This document shows positions 42,646-51,763 of a stretch of DNA of 64,000 bases, in pieces. Source of the stretch: DASYLJ01 sp964432595 (lineage in GTDB: Bacteria > Desulfobacterota > Binatia > DP-6). The notes under the pieces are model-generated. The model did no database searches and was not told the origin of the DNA. It saw nothing but the letters and a program-made list of their open reading frames with translations. Position 1 is the stretch's first letter; every line of letters begins with the position of its first letter. The stretch lies in contig CAYSOF010000005.1 in the NCBI GenBank assembly GCA_964432595.1, positions 1 through 64,000 of the forward strand. The letters are read 5' to 3'. Made by a program: the position numbers and the translations under genes.

Positions 42646-45441
42646 ATGCCCCTCGGGAGTCGCGCTCGTGCCGACGGCGTCACCGCCGTGCTCGCCGTGA
42701 CGCTCCTCGCCGCGGGATGGTTCGCGGCGTTCGTCCACTACGGCATCCTGCTGGAGGACGAGGGACTCCTGCTCCAGCAGATCGCCCGCACCTTCCACGG
42801 CGAGCGGCCCTACGTCGACTTCCACACCGGCTACCCGCCAGCGACGTTCTACCTGAACGCGGCGCTCTTCCGGCTCTTCGGCGAGTCGGTCGTTCCGATC
42901 CGTTGGGCGCTCGTCGTCGTGAACGCCACCAGCGTCGGCCTGCTCTTCGCGCTGGCGCGCCCGTTCGCCGGCACCGCGCTCGCCATGGCCGTCGCACTCG
43001 GCTGGGCGGCGCACCTGCCGGTGTTCGTCGGTCTGTTCGCGGCGTTCAACGTCCCGTATCCGTCGTGGTACGGCACGTGCGCGTTCCTGGCGACGCAGCT
43101 CGCGTTCGACCGCCACCTGCGCACCGGCGGACGCGGCGCGCTGCTCGCCGCGGGCGTCGCCGCCGGCGTCGGCTTCGCGTTCAAGCAGAACGCCGGCGCG
43201 CTCGCCGGGCTCGCCTGCGGGCTGACGCTGGCCCTCCTGCACGCGTCCGACCGCGATCCGGAGCGCGGCCTCGCACGCACGCTCCTCGTGCTGGCCGGCG
43301 TCTTCCTGCTGGCCGGCTTCACGGTGGCCGTCACCACCGTCGAGTCGGCGTTCATCCTCGGTCCCACCCTGGTGCTCATCGCCGGGCGCCTGCTGCGCGC
43401 GCGCGCGCCCGTCGCACACGCGACCGGACGCCTCGCGCCGGCGATCGCCATCCTCGGCGCCGCGATGGTCGGCGTGTCGCTGCCGTGGCTGGTGCCGTTC
43501 CTGGCGACGCTCGGGCCGCACGGCCTCCTGCGCGAGATCTTCCTCGTCGGCACCGACTTCGACCTCGTGTACGCGACGCCCTACCCCATCCCGTTGTCGT
43601 TCCCGGGCGGTTGGTCCGCGGTGGCCGCGGCGGGCCTCGTCGGGATCGGGCTCGCGGGGATGGCCCTGCGGCGGGCGCGCGTCCGCACCAGCGTCGCCGC
43701 CACGCTCGTCGCCGCAGGAGCGCTCGGCGTCGCGGTGCTGGTCTGGCGATGGGCGCGCATGCCCGAGGGCGTCGCGCGCGCGATCCTGCTGCAGACGCAG
43801 CAGATCGGCTTCTACGCCGCCCCGTTGCTCTACCTCGTCGTCGCCGTCGCGTGGCTGCGCGGAGCCCGGCTCGCGCCGCGGATGCTGGCTGTCCTCGTCT
43901 TCGCGATGTGCATGTACGCGGAGCTGTATCCGCGCATCGATCCGACGCACCTCCTGATCGCCCTGCCCTCCGGGCTCGTCCTGGCGGCGTGGGCGGCGGC
44001 ACGGACGATCGACGCGTGGGCGAGCGCGCTGCGCGTGCCGCGTCGCGCACTCGCCGGCGGCGTGCTCGCCGCGTGCGCCGCGTTGATCGTCGCCGCCGTC
44101 CTGCCGAGCACGGCCGCGTTCGTCGTCGTGCGCGACGGCGCGCTCGAGCGCCGGCCCACGGTGACGCTGGAGTCGGCCGCCGCGCCGGTCGTTCTCGATG
44201 CGAGCGGTGCCGCCGACCTGCGCGCGATGAACGCGCTGCTCGGCTACCTGCGCGCGCGGCTCGCGCCCGGCGAGCCGCTCTTCGGCTTTCCGGCCGTGGC
44301 GCTCGTCCAGTACCTGCTCGGGCATCCGTCCGCGACGGCGCACGACTACTGGTTCGCGGGCCGGCCCGATCACCTCGAGGAAGCCGCGGTCGTCGAGGCG
44401 CTCGCTGCGGATCCGCCGCGCTTCATCGTCACGCTGCACCGCAACCTCGGCTTCTTTGCGAACTCCGCGCGCTACTACTTCATCCTGCGCGCCTTCGTGC
44501 GGGAGCACTACGTGCTCGCGGCACGCTTCGGCCGCTACGACGTCCTCCGTCGTCGCGACCTTCCCGTCGAGCCGATCGTCGTCGCGGACTTCGCACCGGA
44601 CGTCGGCAGCGATCTCGCCGCGGCGCTCGTCGACCCGCTGCACGAGCCGCGCCGTGCGGCCGTGCGAGCGTTCCTCGACCGTGCGGGCTCGGCCGGCGGC
44701 GTGCCCGCGCTCGCGGACGCGGTCGCGCCCGACGAGACGTCGCGGCTGCTGCTGCTCCGCGGCTTCGGGCAGGCGCCCGACGACCGCCTCGTGCCGTTCC
44801 TCGCGCGCACCTTCGACACCGGCGGGTCGCGCCTGCGGGCCGAGGCCGCCGCCGCGCTCAACTATCTCGCACTGTACGCCGCGGAGGATCGCTACGTCCT
44901 GGCGCGCCTGCCCGGCGACGATCCGAAGGATCCCGCCGACCTGACCCCGTGGCTCGATCGTGGCCGTGCGCGCGCCTGGCTCGACGACGCCTCCCATCGC
45001 CGCACGGTCGGCACCTTCGCGACATGGCTGCTCGCGGCGGCGCGCGACGACGCGGCCGTCCCGCTCTACGAGCGCACGCGCGACGAGGTGGACGACCCGT
45101 ACCTCGAGATGGTCGCCACCTACGCGCTCGTACGCGCCGGCCGCCTCGAGCACGTCTGCGATCTGGTCGAGTACCTCGGCGCGCGGCGGCACGAGATGCA
45201 GGATGCGACACCGAGCGTGCTGATCGAGCTGGCCGCGGAGCATCCGGCGGAGGTCGCGTCGTGCCTCGCGCACGGGATCGCCGAGGGCAACGCGCGCGGA
45301 CGCGAGGTGAGCGCGTGGACGGCGGGCGCCGCCGGTCTCGGCGCGACGGCGCCCGCGCTGCGCGCGGCGCTGCAGGATCCCGAGCCACGCGTGCGCACCG
45401 CGGCGGCGTGGGCTCTCGCCCGGCTCGACGGGACGCGGTGA
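42646..45441 (+). CDS. GT-C-type membrane glycosyltransferase fused to HEAT-like repeats
   Basis: A 931-aa protein. The first half (about 10-510) has about 12 hydrophobic helices and the first-loop acidic motif LLEDEGLLLQQ plus YVDFHTGYPP of GT-C enzymes using polyprenyl-phosphate sugars. A periplasmic region with LLGYLRARLAPGEPLFGFPAVA follows. The last 250 residues are alpha-helical repeats of HEAT type (LRAEAAAALNYLAL, VRTAAAWALARLDG). This domain pairing is unusual. The ATG at 42646 begins just before the first helix. It ends with a GTGA overlap to the next gene, so the two should be made together. Confidence 0.82.
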   Translation: MPLGSRARADGVTAVLAVTLLAAGWFAAFVHYGILLEDEGLLLQQIARTFHGERPYVDFHTGYPPATFYLNAALFRLFGESVVPIRWALVVVNATSVGLLFALARPFAGTALAMAVALGWAAHLPVFVGLFAAFNVPYPSWYGTCAFLATQLAFDRHLRTGGRGALLAAGVAAGVGFAFKQNAGALAGLACGLTLALLHASDRDPERGLARTLLVLAGVFLLAGFTVAVTTVESAFILGPTLVLIAGRLLRARAPVAHATGRLAPAIAILGAAMVGVSLPWLVPFLATLGPHGLLREIFLVGTDFDLVYATPYPIPLSFPGGWSAVAAAGLVGIGLAGMALRRARVRTSVAATLVAAGALGVAVLVWRWARMPEGVARAILLQTQQIGFYAAPLLYLVVAVAWLRGARLAPRMLAVLVFAMCMYAELYPRIDPTHLLIALPSGLVLAAWAAARTIDAWASALRVPRRALAGGVLAACAALIVAAVLPSTAAFVVVRDGALERRPTVTLESAAAPVVLDASGAADLRAMNALLGYLRARLAPGEPLFGFPAVALVQYLLGHPSATAHDYWFAGRPDHLEEAAVVEALAADPPRFIVTLHRNLGFFANSARYYFILRAFVREHYVLAARFGRYDVLRRRDLPVEPIVVADFAPDVGSDLAAALVDPLHEPRRAAVRAFLDRAGSAGGVPALADAVAPDETSRLLLLRGFGQAPDDRLVPFLARTFDTGGSRLRAEAAAALNYLALYAAEDRYVLARLPGDDPKDPADLTPWLDRGRARAWLDDASHRRTVGTFATWLLAAARDDAAVPLYERTRDEVDDPYLEMVATYALVRAGRLEHVCDLVEYLGARRHEMQDATPSVLIELAAEHPAEVASCLAHGIAEGNARGREVSAWTAGAAGLGATAPALRAALQDPEPRVRTAAAWALARLDGTR

Positions 45442-47162
45442 CGGCGCTCGGCTACCTGCTGCTCGCCGTCGCACTCACGTGGCCGCTCGCCCGCCATGCG
45501 ACCACGCACGTCGTGCACGCGCAGATCGCCGCGTTCGGCGATCCGTGGGTGCTCGCCTGGTCGCTCGCCTGGCTCACCCGCACGCTCATCGGCCACCCGC
45601 ACGGCGGCATCTACCACCCGACGCCCGATGCGGCGTTCTACGGCGAGATCGGCATCGGCGCGCTGCCGCTGTACGCACCGCCGTTCCTCCTCACCGGGAA
45701 CCCCGTGCTCGCCGTGAACGTCGTCTTCCTCGGCGGGCTCGCGCTGACGGCGTGGTCGCTGCATCGCGCGGTCGCGCGCTGGACCGGCTCGGCGATCGCG
45801 GGGACGCTGTCGGGCTGGACGTTCCTCTGCTGTCCCTTCGCCGCCTGGGCCTGGGGCCCGAGCGCGGTGAACTACGTCACGCTCTGGTACTGGCCCTGGA
45901 TCGTCGTGCTGGCGGCGACGACCACGCCGCGCGTCGGATCCACGGCGCTCCTCGCCGCGCTCGTGTTCCTGCAGGGCCTGTCGAGCGGCTACGTCGCCGC
46001 AGCGCTCGCCGGACCGATGGTGCTGCTGGCGACGTGGCGGCTCGTGCGCGGTGCGTCGCGCGTCGCCGGATGGCATCTGCTGGCCGCACTCGGGCTGGCC
46101 GTCATCGGCTGGAGCGCCGTCTACGCGCCCTACGTGCGCGTGCGGCTCGCGGACCCCGACCTGATGCGACGCACGCTGTATCCGTTCTTCGCCGCGCTGC
46201 CCGCGCCGGTGCGCCTGTTCGAGGCCGGCGAGCCGAGCGGCGTCGCACCCGCGGCGTTCGCGCTGATCGTCGCGGGCGGGGTCGTCGCCCTGGTCCGCGG
46301 CACGCCGCACGCCGCCGCGTGGCTCGACGGACTCCTGTGGACGCTCGCCGCGCTCGTCCTGGCGCTGCCGCCGCGCGCGGACGTGCTCGGTCACGCCGTC
46401 CTCACCCCGATCGGCTGGCTGGCGGCGGCCGGCGTGCCGATCGACGCCGTCCGCGACGACGGCCGGCGCGGGCTCGCCGCTCTCGTCGCGCTCTGCATGC
46501 TGGCCGGCATCGGCTGGGCCGAGCTGCGACGGTGGCACGCGTCCGCAGTGCCGCTCGCCGTCGTGGCCGCGGCCGGGATCGCGTACGGGCTCGTCCGCCC
46601 CGTCGAACGGCTCGCCGCGCCCGCGCCGACACCGGGCCGCTATCCGTTGCTCGAGGTGCGCGCCGCGCGCCGGATCGAGTCGCCGGTGATGGACGTGCTA
46701 CGCCGTCCGGGCGGCCCGCTGCTCGAGCTGCCCACCGCGCCCGGACCAATCGTCCATGCGGACGCGATGCACCGTGCGGCCGTTCACGGGCGCGCGCTCC
46801 TGAACGGGCAGCAGGGATACTGGCCGGCGGGCTTCGCCGAGCGGATGGCGCTCGCGTGCCGCCTGCCCGACGAGGACACGCTCGCCGCGCTCCGCCGCGA
46901 GACCGGCGTCGAGCTGATCCTCGTCCACCTCGCGGGCGTTCCATTCGGTGCGCCCATCGGCCCGTACGCCTGTCCGCCGCGCGCGCTCGGCGCGCCCGCG
47001 GCTCCCGGCGCGGCGTGGAACCGCGCGACGTGGGAAGCGATCGCGCGTGACGGCCATCCGTCGCTCGCGCTGGTCGTCCGCGACGGCGACGACCTGCTCT
47101 TCCGCGTGCGGGTCCCTGACGCCTCGAGACGCCGAAGGGGGATTGCGGGCCGCGCCGGATGA
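45438..47162 (+). CDS. GT-C-like polytopic membrane protein
   Basis: A 574-aa membrane protein with about 11-12 hydrophobic helices up to residue 400 and a soluble C-terminal domain (about 405-574; VMDVLRRPGGPLLELP, LLNGQQGYWPAGFAERM). An acidic first loop (AFGDPWVLAW, then YHPTPDAAFYGEIGIG) recalls the YfhO/GT-C families. It probably works with the preceding protein in transferring a lipid-linked sugar in the periplasm. The GTG start at 45438 overlaps the upstream stop. Specific activity is not assigned. Confidence 0.75.
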   Translation: MTALGYLLLAVALTWPLARHATTHVVHAQIAAFGDPWVLAWSLAWLTRTLIGHPHGGIYHPTPDAAFYGEIGIGALPLYAPPFLLTGNPVLAVNVVFLGGLALTAWSLHRAVARWTGSAIAGTLSGWTFLCCPFAAWAWGPSAVNYVTLWYWPWIVVLAATTTPRVGSTALLAALVFLQGLSSGYVAAALAGPMVLLATWRLVRGASRVAGWHLLAALGLAVIGWSAVYAPYVRVRLADPDLMRRTLYPFFAALPAPVRLFEAGEPSGVAPAAFALIVAGGVVALVRGTPHAAAWLDGLLWTLAALVLALPPRADVLGHAVLTPIGWLAAAGVPIDAVRDDGRRGLAALVALCMLAGIGWAELRRWHASAVPLAVVAAAGIAYGLVRPVERLAAPAPTPGRYPLLEVRAARRIESPVMDVLRRPGGPLLELPTAPGPIVHADAMHRAAVHGRALLNGQQGYWPAGFAERMALACRLPDEDTLAALRRETGVELILVHLAGVPFGAPIGPYACPPRALGAPAAPGAAWNRATWEAIARDGHPSLALVVRDGDDLLFRVRVPDASRRRRGIAGRAG

Positions 47163-47236
47163 GTCAAAGGAAACCGAAGGGGCACTGCATCGGCGAGCAA
47201 TCCCGCTCGCCCGCGACAGGTCGAAGGAGGAATGCC

Positions 47237-47755
47237 ATGCGCCAGATTCGACGGACGTTCACGGTCGCAGCGCTCACCCTCGGGCTCACGATGGTCGTCG
47301 CCGGACGGCCGCAGCCGGCCGCCGCCGAGACGCTCTTCGCGTTCTCCGCGCAGCTGAACGGCGCGCAGGAGAACCCGCCGGTCGCGAGCGGCTCGCAGGG
47401 GGTCGCGCTCGTGCTCCTGGTGAAGGAGACGAACCAGGTCTGCTACCGGATCAGCTACTCGCCGCTCGACGGCACGGAGATCCTCGCGCACTTCCACGGG
47501 CCCGCGGCGCCGACGCAGAACGCCCCGGTGCTGGTCGACATCAGCCCGGTCCCGTCGCCGTTCGGCAGCCCGAAGCACGGGTGCGTCCAGTTCACGAAGG
47601 ACCAGGCGAAGCTGCTGACGAAGGGCCTCGTCTACATCAACGTCCATTCGACGGCGGCCGTCACCGGCGAGATCCGCGGGCAGGTGCTGCCGACGAAGGT
47701 CAAGTACACGAAGGTGCCGGCGCCGGCGTCGCCGTCCGGCGCGTTCCTCGAGTAG
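47237..47755 (+). CDS. Secreted CHRD-domain protein
   Basis: A 172-aa exported protein: signal peptide (about 1-28; TFTVAALTLGLTMVVAG) and one CHRD (chordin-like) beta domain with ALNGAQE-type start (AQLNGAQENPPVASGSQG), AHFHGPAAP and VYINVHSTAAVTGEIRGQV. The biochemical role of bacterial CHRD proteins is unknown. The ATG at 47237 follows AAGGAGG at a 6-base spacing. It stands 74 bases after the membrane protein gene and is followed by a strong hairpin, so it is probably a single-gene transcript. Confidence 0.87.
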   Translation: MRQIRRTFTVAALTLGLTMVVAGRPQPAAAETLFAFSAQLNGAQENPPVASGSQGVALVLLVKETNQVCYRISYSPLDGTEILAHFHGPAAPTQNAPVLVDISPVPSPFGSPKHGCVQFTKDQAKLLTKGLVYINVHSTAAVTGEIRGQVLPTKVKYTKVPAPASPSGAFLE

Positions 47756-47766
47756 CGCACGGGTGG

Positions 47767-47794
47767 CACGGGGGACCGCCGCCGGTCCCCCGTG
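47767..47794 (+). terminator. Terminator-like hairpin after the CHRD gene
   Basis: A perfect 11-bp stem (CACGGGGGACC / GGTCCCCCGTG) with loop GCCGCC begins 12 bases after the CHRD stop. G-T pairs could extend it outward. Only TTG follows rather than a U-run, so it is terminator-like but not ideal. It separates the CHRD and YCII genes. Confidence 0.6.
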
Positions 47795-47829
47795 TTGCAC
47801 CAGCGGCGCACACCGGCGATGTCGGCGCC

Positions 47830-48189
47830 ATGCGATACCTGTTGCTGATCATGGAAGAGCGCGACCGACGGCGGGGACGAACGGCGGAGCGCCGCGCGGC
47901 CGAGCTCGACCGCATGATGGCCTACGGCGAGAATCTCGCGCGGCGCGGCATCAACAAGGCGAGCGAATCGCTGAAGTCGATCTTCGAGGGCGTCCGCATC
48001 ACCGTGCGTGACGGCGCGCGCGCCGTCGTCGACGGCCCGTTCGCGGAGACCAAGGAGGTCGTCGGCGGGTTCTTCCTCCTCGACGTCGGCTCGAAGGAGG
48101 AGGCGATCGCCATCGCGAGCGAATGTCCCGCCGCCGAGTGGGCGACGGTGGAGGTGCGCGAGATCGGCCCCTGCAGCAACGACGACTGA
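47830..48189 (+). CDS. YCII-related (DGPF domain) protein
   Basis: A 119-aa ferredoxin-fold protein of the YCII/DGPF family: MRYLLLIMEERDR at the start and the signature DGPFAETKEVVGGFFLLDV at about 68-86. Such proteins are often encoded beside ECF sigma factors and may act as small-molecule-binding or dehydratase-like proteins; their function is not established. No sigma gene is next to it here. The ATG at 47830 has no strong ribosome site. Confidence 0.85.
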   Translation: MRYLLLIMEERDRRRGRTAERRAAELDRMMAYGENLARRGINKASESLKSIFEGVRITVRDGARAVVDGPFAETKEVVGGFFLLDVGSKEEAIAIASECPAAEWATVEVREIGPCSNDD

Positions 48190-48464
48190 CGCGTTCAGTC
48201 GAGCGCGCAGACCCCCACGTGCCGGCGAAGGCCAGCCCGGGCCGCTCTACCGCGCCGCGGCGGCGCGTGGCAAGCGAGATCTTCGACCGAGTGGCTAGAT
48301 TGCGCGGCGGGCTAGCCATGTCGTCTACGTGCATGACTGTGATCGATCTGCGCGATGGGGGCAGGACCTCGGGGCGGCGTACCGCGACCTTGGTCGCACG
48401 TTCGGGCCCGTGCGGCCTCCATCCGACCTGCCGAGCGACGAGGCATGTCCCTTGCTTCGGAGTC
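48190..48464. other. Leader region of the ELWxxDGT gene (275 bases)
   Basis: This gap holds a 7-bp inverted repeat TGGCTAG (48292) / CTAGCCA (48312) that could be an operator, and the sigma-54-like element at 48441-48456. An ATG at 48318 opens a frame continuous with the ELWxxDGT gene, but the added 49 residues are Cys/Arg-rich and unlike a leader peptide. No independent small gene with a ribosome site was found. Confidence 0.45.
48441..48456 (+). promoter_or_regulatory. Third GGCATG-N4-TTGC (sigma-54-like) element
   Basis: The site AGGCATGTCCCTTGCT has the GG and GC doublets 10 bases apart and shares GGCATG-N4-TTGC with the two polysaccharide sites. It lies only 8 bases before the preferred GTG start at 48465. 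A start of transcription about 12 bases past GC would therefore make the message nearly leaderless, which weakens the promoter reading. Confidence 0.3.
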
Positions 48465-51400
48465 GTGCCTCTCCTCCTCCGGCTGCTGGTCGCCGCTCTC
48501 CTGCTCGGCGGGGTCGCGCGCGCCGCCATCCTTCCCGACGGCGGGCCGAATCCCACGTTCCTGCGCAACGTCGACGGGCGACTCTTCTTCGGCATCTACG
48601 CCGAGGGGAGCGGCGGCTGGCAGCTGTGGGTGATGGAGCCGTTCACGTCGAGCCCCACCCTGCTGCGCGACGGGCTCGGCTTCGACCTCGAGCTGTCCGC
48701 CGCCGGCTCGACGCTGGTCTTCTCGACCCGCGGTACGCTCTGGAAGAGCGACGGCTCGCCGGCCGGCACCGTCGTCGTGAAGGAGCTGCCGTTCTACCCC
48801 TACGGCATCAAGGGCCGCGGCGAGGGCGTCGTCTTCAGCAACGGGCGCGGGCAGCTCTGGCAGAGCGACCTCACGGCCGAGGGCACGACGTTGATCCGTG
48901 ACATCCCGCCCGGCTTCGTCTTCCACGATCTCACGCCGGCGGCGATCACGAACACGCCGGACCGCGTCTTCTTCCGCGCGATCGACCAGAACGTCGGCAA
49001 CGAGCTCTGGACCACGGACGGCACCCCGGACGGCACGATGGTGCTCGACCTGCAGCCGGCCGGCGGGTCCAACCCCGGCCAGATGCTGAATGCGGACGGA
49101 ACGCTGTACTTCAGCGCCAGGGGCGGCTCCACGGGCTACGAGCTCTGGAAGAGCGACGGCACCGTGCCCGGCACGGTGCTGGTGAAGGACATCGCGCCCG
49201 GCGGCGACGCGTGGCCGATGAACCTGCGGTGGATCGACGGCCTCGTCTACTTCAGCGCCGACGACGGCACCGGCCCGGAGCTGTGGCGCAGCGACGGCAC
49301 CGCCGACGGCACGTGGCGCGTCGCCGACATCAACCCGACGGGCGGGTCGTACCCGAACGGCTTCCTCGAGATGGACGGCACGATCTACTTCCGCGCGACC
49401 GACGGCGTCACGGGCACCGAGCTCTGGCGCACCCGCGGCACGGAAGCGACGACCGTGCGGCTCCTCGACCTGAACCCCGACGGGGGATCGAACCCCGCCA
49501 ACATCCGCCGGCTCCGTGGACGCATCGTCTTCACCGCCGACGACGGCACGCACGGCGAAGAGCTCTGGCTGTATCACCCGGTGACCGGCTTCGCGGGCAT
49601 GATCAACGACCTGAACCCGAACGGCGCCTCCCATCCGCGCAACCTCGTCCGCATCGGCCGGCGGCTCTACTTCGCCGCCGACGACGGCACGAACGGCACC
49701 CAGCTCTGGTACGTCGACTGCGGAAATTCGGGCACCGTCTGCGGGCTGCAGATGCTGTCCCTGCCGGCACCGGGCCCCTCGCCGCACGGCGTGCCGTTCC
49801 TGGTGCGCGACATCTACCCGGGTGCCGGCAACGGCGAGCCGTACGACCTCACCGCGTCCGGCGGCACGCTCTTCTTCCGCGCCTACCATCCCGACTACGG
49901 CAGCGAGCTGTGGGCGAGCGACGGCACCGAGGACGGCACGCGCCTCGTGCGCGACATCATGCCGGGGCACGACTACGGCGCTCCATACGAGCTCACCGAC
50001 GTCGCGGGTCGCCTCTTCTTCCGGGCCTGGGGGCCGGGCACGGGCGAGGAGCTGTGGACCAGCGACGGCACCGAGGACGGCACGCACCTCGTCGCGGACG
50101 TCGTCCCGGGTTGGGGCGGCTCGGTGCCGCGGTTCCTCACCGCGTACGGCGATCGCGTCGTGTTCCAGGCGGGGCGCGGAGACATCGGCGCCGAGATGTG
50201 GATCAGCGACGGAAGCGAGGAGGGCACGATACCGCTCGACCTCCGTCCCGGCGAGGAGAGCTCGCTGCCGCGCGAGTTCACGGTCGCCGGCGACTGGCTG
50301 TACTTCGTCGCCACGCCCGACGACGTGCCGGCGAATCGCTCGCGCTTCGAGCTGTGGCGCAGCGACGGCACGCCGGAAGGCACCGAGTCGATCGCGGACT
50401 TCTCGTCGGACACGCCGCCCGACCAGCTCACCGCGGTCGGAGACGCGCTCTACTTCCGCGCCAACGGCTACTGGCTGTATCGCGCGGTGGGAACGACGGT
50501 CGAGGTGGTGCAGCCGGGCGGCAACCCGTTGGAGCTGGTCGCCGTCGGCCAGCGCCTGTTCTTCACGTCGAGCGCTCCCGGCGCGGGCCGCGAGCTGTGG
50601 GTGGCCGAAGGGAGCGAGGCCCGTCTGGTGAAGGACATCCGTCCCGGCCCGGACGACGGCATGCCCGGCCGCCTGACGAACGTCGGCGGCACCCTGATGT
50701 TCTGGGCCACGGACGGGCAGACCGGCTTCGAGCTGTGGCGCAGCGACGGCACGGCGGCGGGCACGGTCCTCGTACGCGACGTGGATCCGACGGACGTGAC
50801 CGTCCCGTCGTACTTCACGCCGGTCGGCGACGTGCTCTACTTCAGCGGCCACACGCCGAGCTTCGGCTACGAGCTCTGGCGCAGCGACGGCACGACGGCC
50901 GGCACGTCGATCGTCCGCAACATCAATCCCGTTGCCAGCGCGTACCCGGAATCGCTCGCCGAAGTCGACGGCACGCTCTTCTTCTACGCCGAGGACGGCC
51001 GCACCGGCGAAGAGCTGTGGGCGGTGACCCCGTGCGGCGACGGCGCGAAGAATCCGGGCGAGTCGTGCGACGACGGCAACACCCAGGGCGGCGACGGCTG
51101 CGACGACCTCTGCCGCATCGAGACGACGACGACCACGACCACGAGCCCGACGACGTCCACATCCACGACGACCAGCACGACCGTCACCACCAGCACCACG
51201 GCCACCACCAGCTCCACCAGCTCGACGTCCACGACCGCACCGACGACGACGACGACGACCACGACCACAGTCCCGCGCCCCGCCGAAGTCTGCGGCAACT
51301 GCCGCGACGACGACGGCGACGGGCTCGTCGACCTTGCGGACCCGACGTGCTGCATCCACGAGCCGCTGGCGCTGACGCAGGTGCGGCTCGGGAGCGATCG

Positions 51401-51752
51401 CCTCGCGATCGCGGCGCAGGGCTTCGGCAACGCCTTGCCGAGCAGCGACGTCGGCCTGCAGCTCGAGCACGGCGGCGACGTCGTCTGCACGCGCATTCCG
51501 CGCGCGGCGTTCCAGCGCACGAAGTCGGGCCTCCGCTTCCGCGACGACGACGCCGACGTCGATCGCGTCCGCCTGCGGCTCCGCCGCCGCGGGGGCACCG
51601 AGCTCGTCCTCGGCGCGTCGCCGAGCCCGCTCGCGCCCGCACCCGGCCCGCTGCACGTGTATGCCACGTTCGCCGACGACGCCGGCGCCACGCGCTGCGC
51701 CGTCTCGTCGGTCGCGCTGCGCGCCGGACGGAAGGGCCTGCGCTACCCGTAG
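48465..51752 (+). CDS. Secreted ELWxxDGT-repeat protein with Cys-rich and Thr-rich parts
   Basis: A 1095-aa secreted protein. The GTG at 48465 opens a signal peptide (PLLLRLLVAALLLGGVARA). About 17-18 repeats of 45-50 residues follow, centred on GYELWKSDGT-type motifs, which form beta-propeller-like hyalin-type folds. A Myxococcus-type Cys repeat (about 855-884; CGDGAKNPGESCDDGN), a Thr/Ser tract (about 885-937) and a C-terminal beta domain (940-1095) complete it. Probably cell-surface or extracellular, perhaps binding matrix polysaccharide. An ATG at 48318 is an alternative start. It is convergent with the amidase gene across 11 bases. Confidence 0.87.
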   Translation: MPLLLRLLVAALLLGGVARAAILPDGGPNPTFLRNVDGRLFFGIYAEGSGGWQLWVMEPFTSSPTLLRDGLGFDLELSAAGSTLVFSTRGTLWKSDGSPAGTVVVKELPFYPYGIKGRGEGVVFSNGRGQLWQSDLTAEGTTLIRDIPPGFVFHDLTPAAITNTPDRVFFRAIDQNVGNELWTTDGTPDGTMVLDLQPAGGSNPGQMLNADGTLYFSARGGSTGYELWKSDGTVPGTVLVKDIAPGGDAWPMNLRWIDGLVYFSADDGTGPELWRSDGTADGTWRVADINPTGGSYPNGFLEMDGTIYFRATDGVTGTELWRTRGTEATTVRLLDLNPDGGSNPANIRRLRGRIVFTADDGTHGEELWLYHPVTGFAGMINDLNPNGASHPRNLVRIGRRLYFAADDGTNGTQLWYVDCGNSGTVCGLQMLSLPAPGPSPHGVPFLVRDIYPGAGNGEPYDLTASGGTLFFRAYHPDYGSELWASDGTEDGTRLVRDIMPGHDYGAPYELTDVAGRLFFRAWGPGTGEELWTSDGTEDGTHLVADVVPGWGGSVPRFLTAYGDRVVFQAGRGDIGAEMWISDGSEEGTIPLDLRPGEESSLPREFTVAGDWLYFVATPDDVPANRSRFELWRSDGTPEGTESIADFSSDTPPDQLTAVGDALYFRANGYWLYRAVGTTVEVVQPGGNPLELVAVGQRLFFTSSAPGAGRELWVAEGSEARLVKDIRPGPDDGMPGRLTNVGGTLMFWATDGQTGFELWRSDGTAAGTVLVRDVDPTDVTVPSYFTPVGDVLYFSGHTPSFGYELWRSDGTTAGTSIVRNINPVASAYPESLAEVDGTLFFYAEDGRTGEELWAVTPCGDGAKNPGESCDDGNTQGGDGCDDLCRIETTTTTTTSPTTSTSTTTSTTVTTSTTATTSSTSSTSTTAPTTTTTTTTTVPRPAEVCGNCRDDDGDGLVDLADPTCCIHEPLALTQVRLGSDRLAIAAQGFGNALPSSDVGLQLEHGGDVVCTRIPRAAFQRTKSGLRFRDDDADVDRVRLRLRRRGGTELVLGASPSPLAPAPGPLHVYATFADDAGATRCAVSSVALRAGRKGLRYP
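51121..51275 (+). repeat. Thr/Ser-codon tandem tract in the ELWxxDGT gene
   Basis: About 155 bases made mostly of ACG, ACC, AGC and TCC codons (ACGACGACG runs) encode a Thr/Ser linker of about 50 residues. It parallels the linker of the FG-GAP protein in composition and in its place beside a Cys-rich repeat. It is a candidate for slipped-strand length variation. Confidence 0.8.
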
Positions 51753-51763
51753 CGGCGCAGCCG

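Noticed and set aside
51121..51275. CRISPR-like or regulatory DNA repeat
   Set aside because: The repeats are codon-phase Thr/Ser triplets inside a gene, with no spacers.
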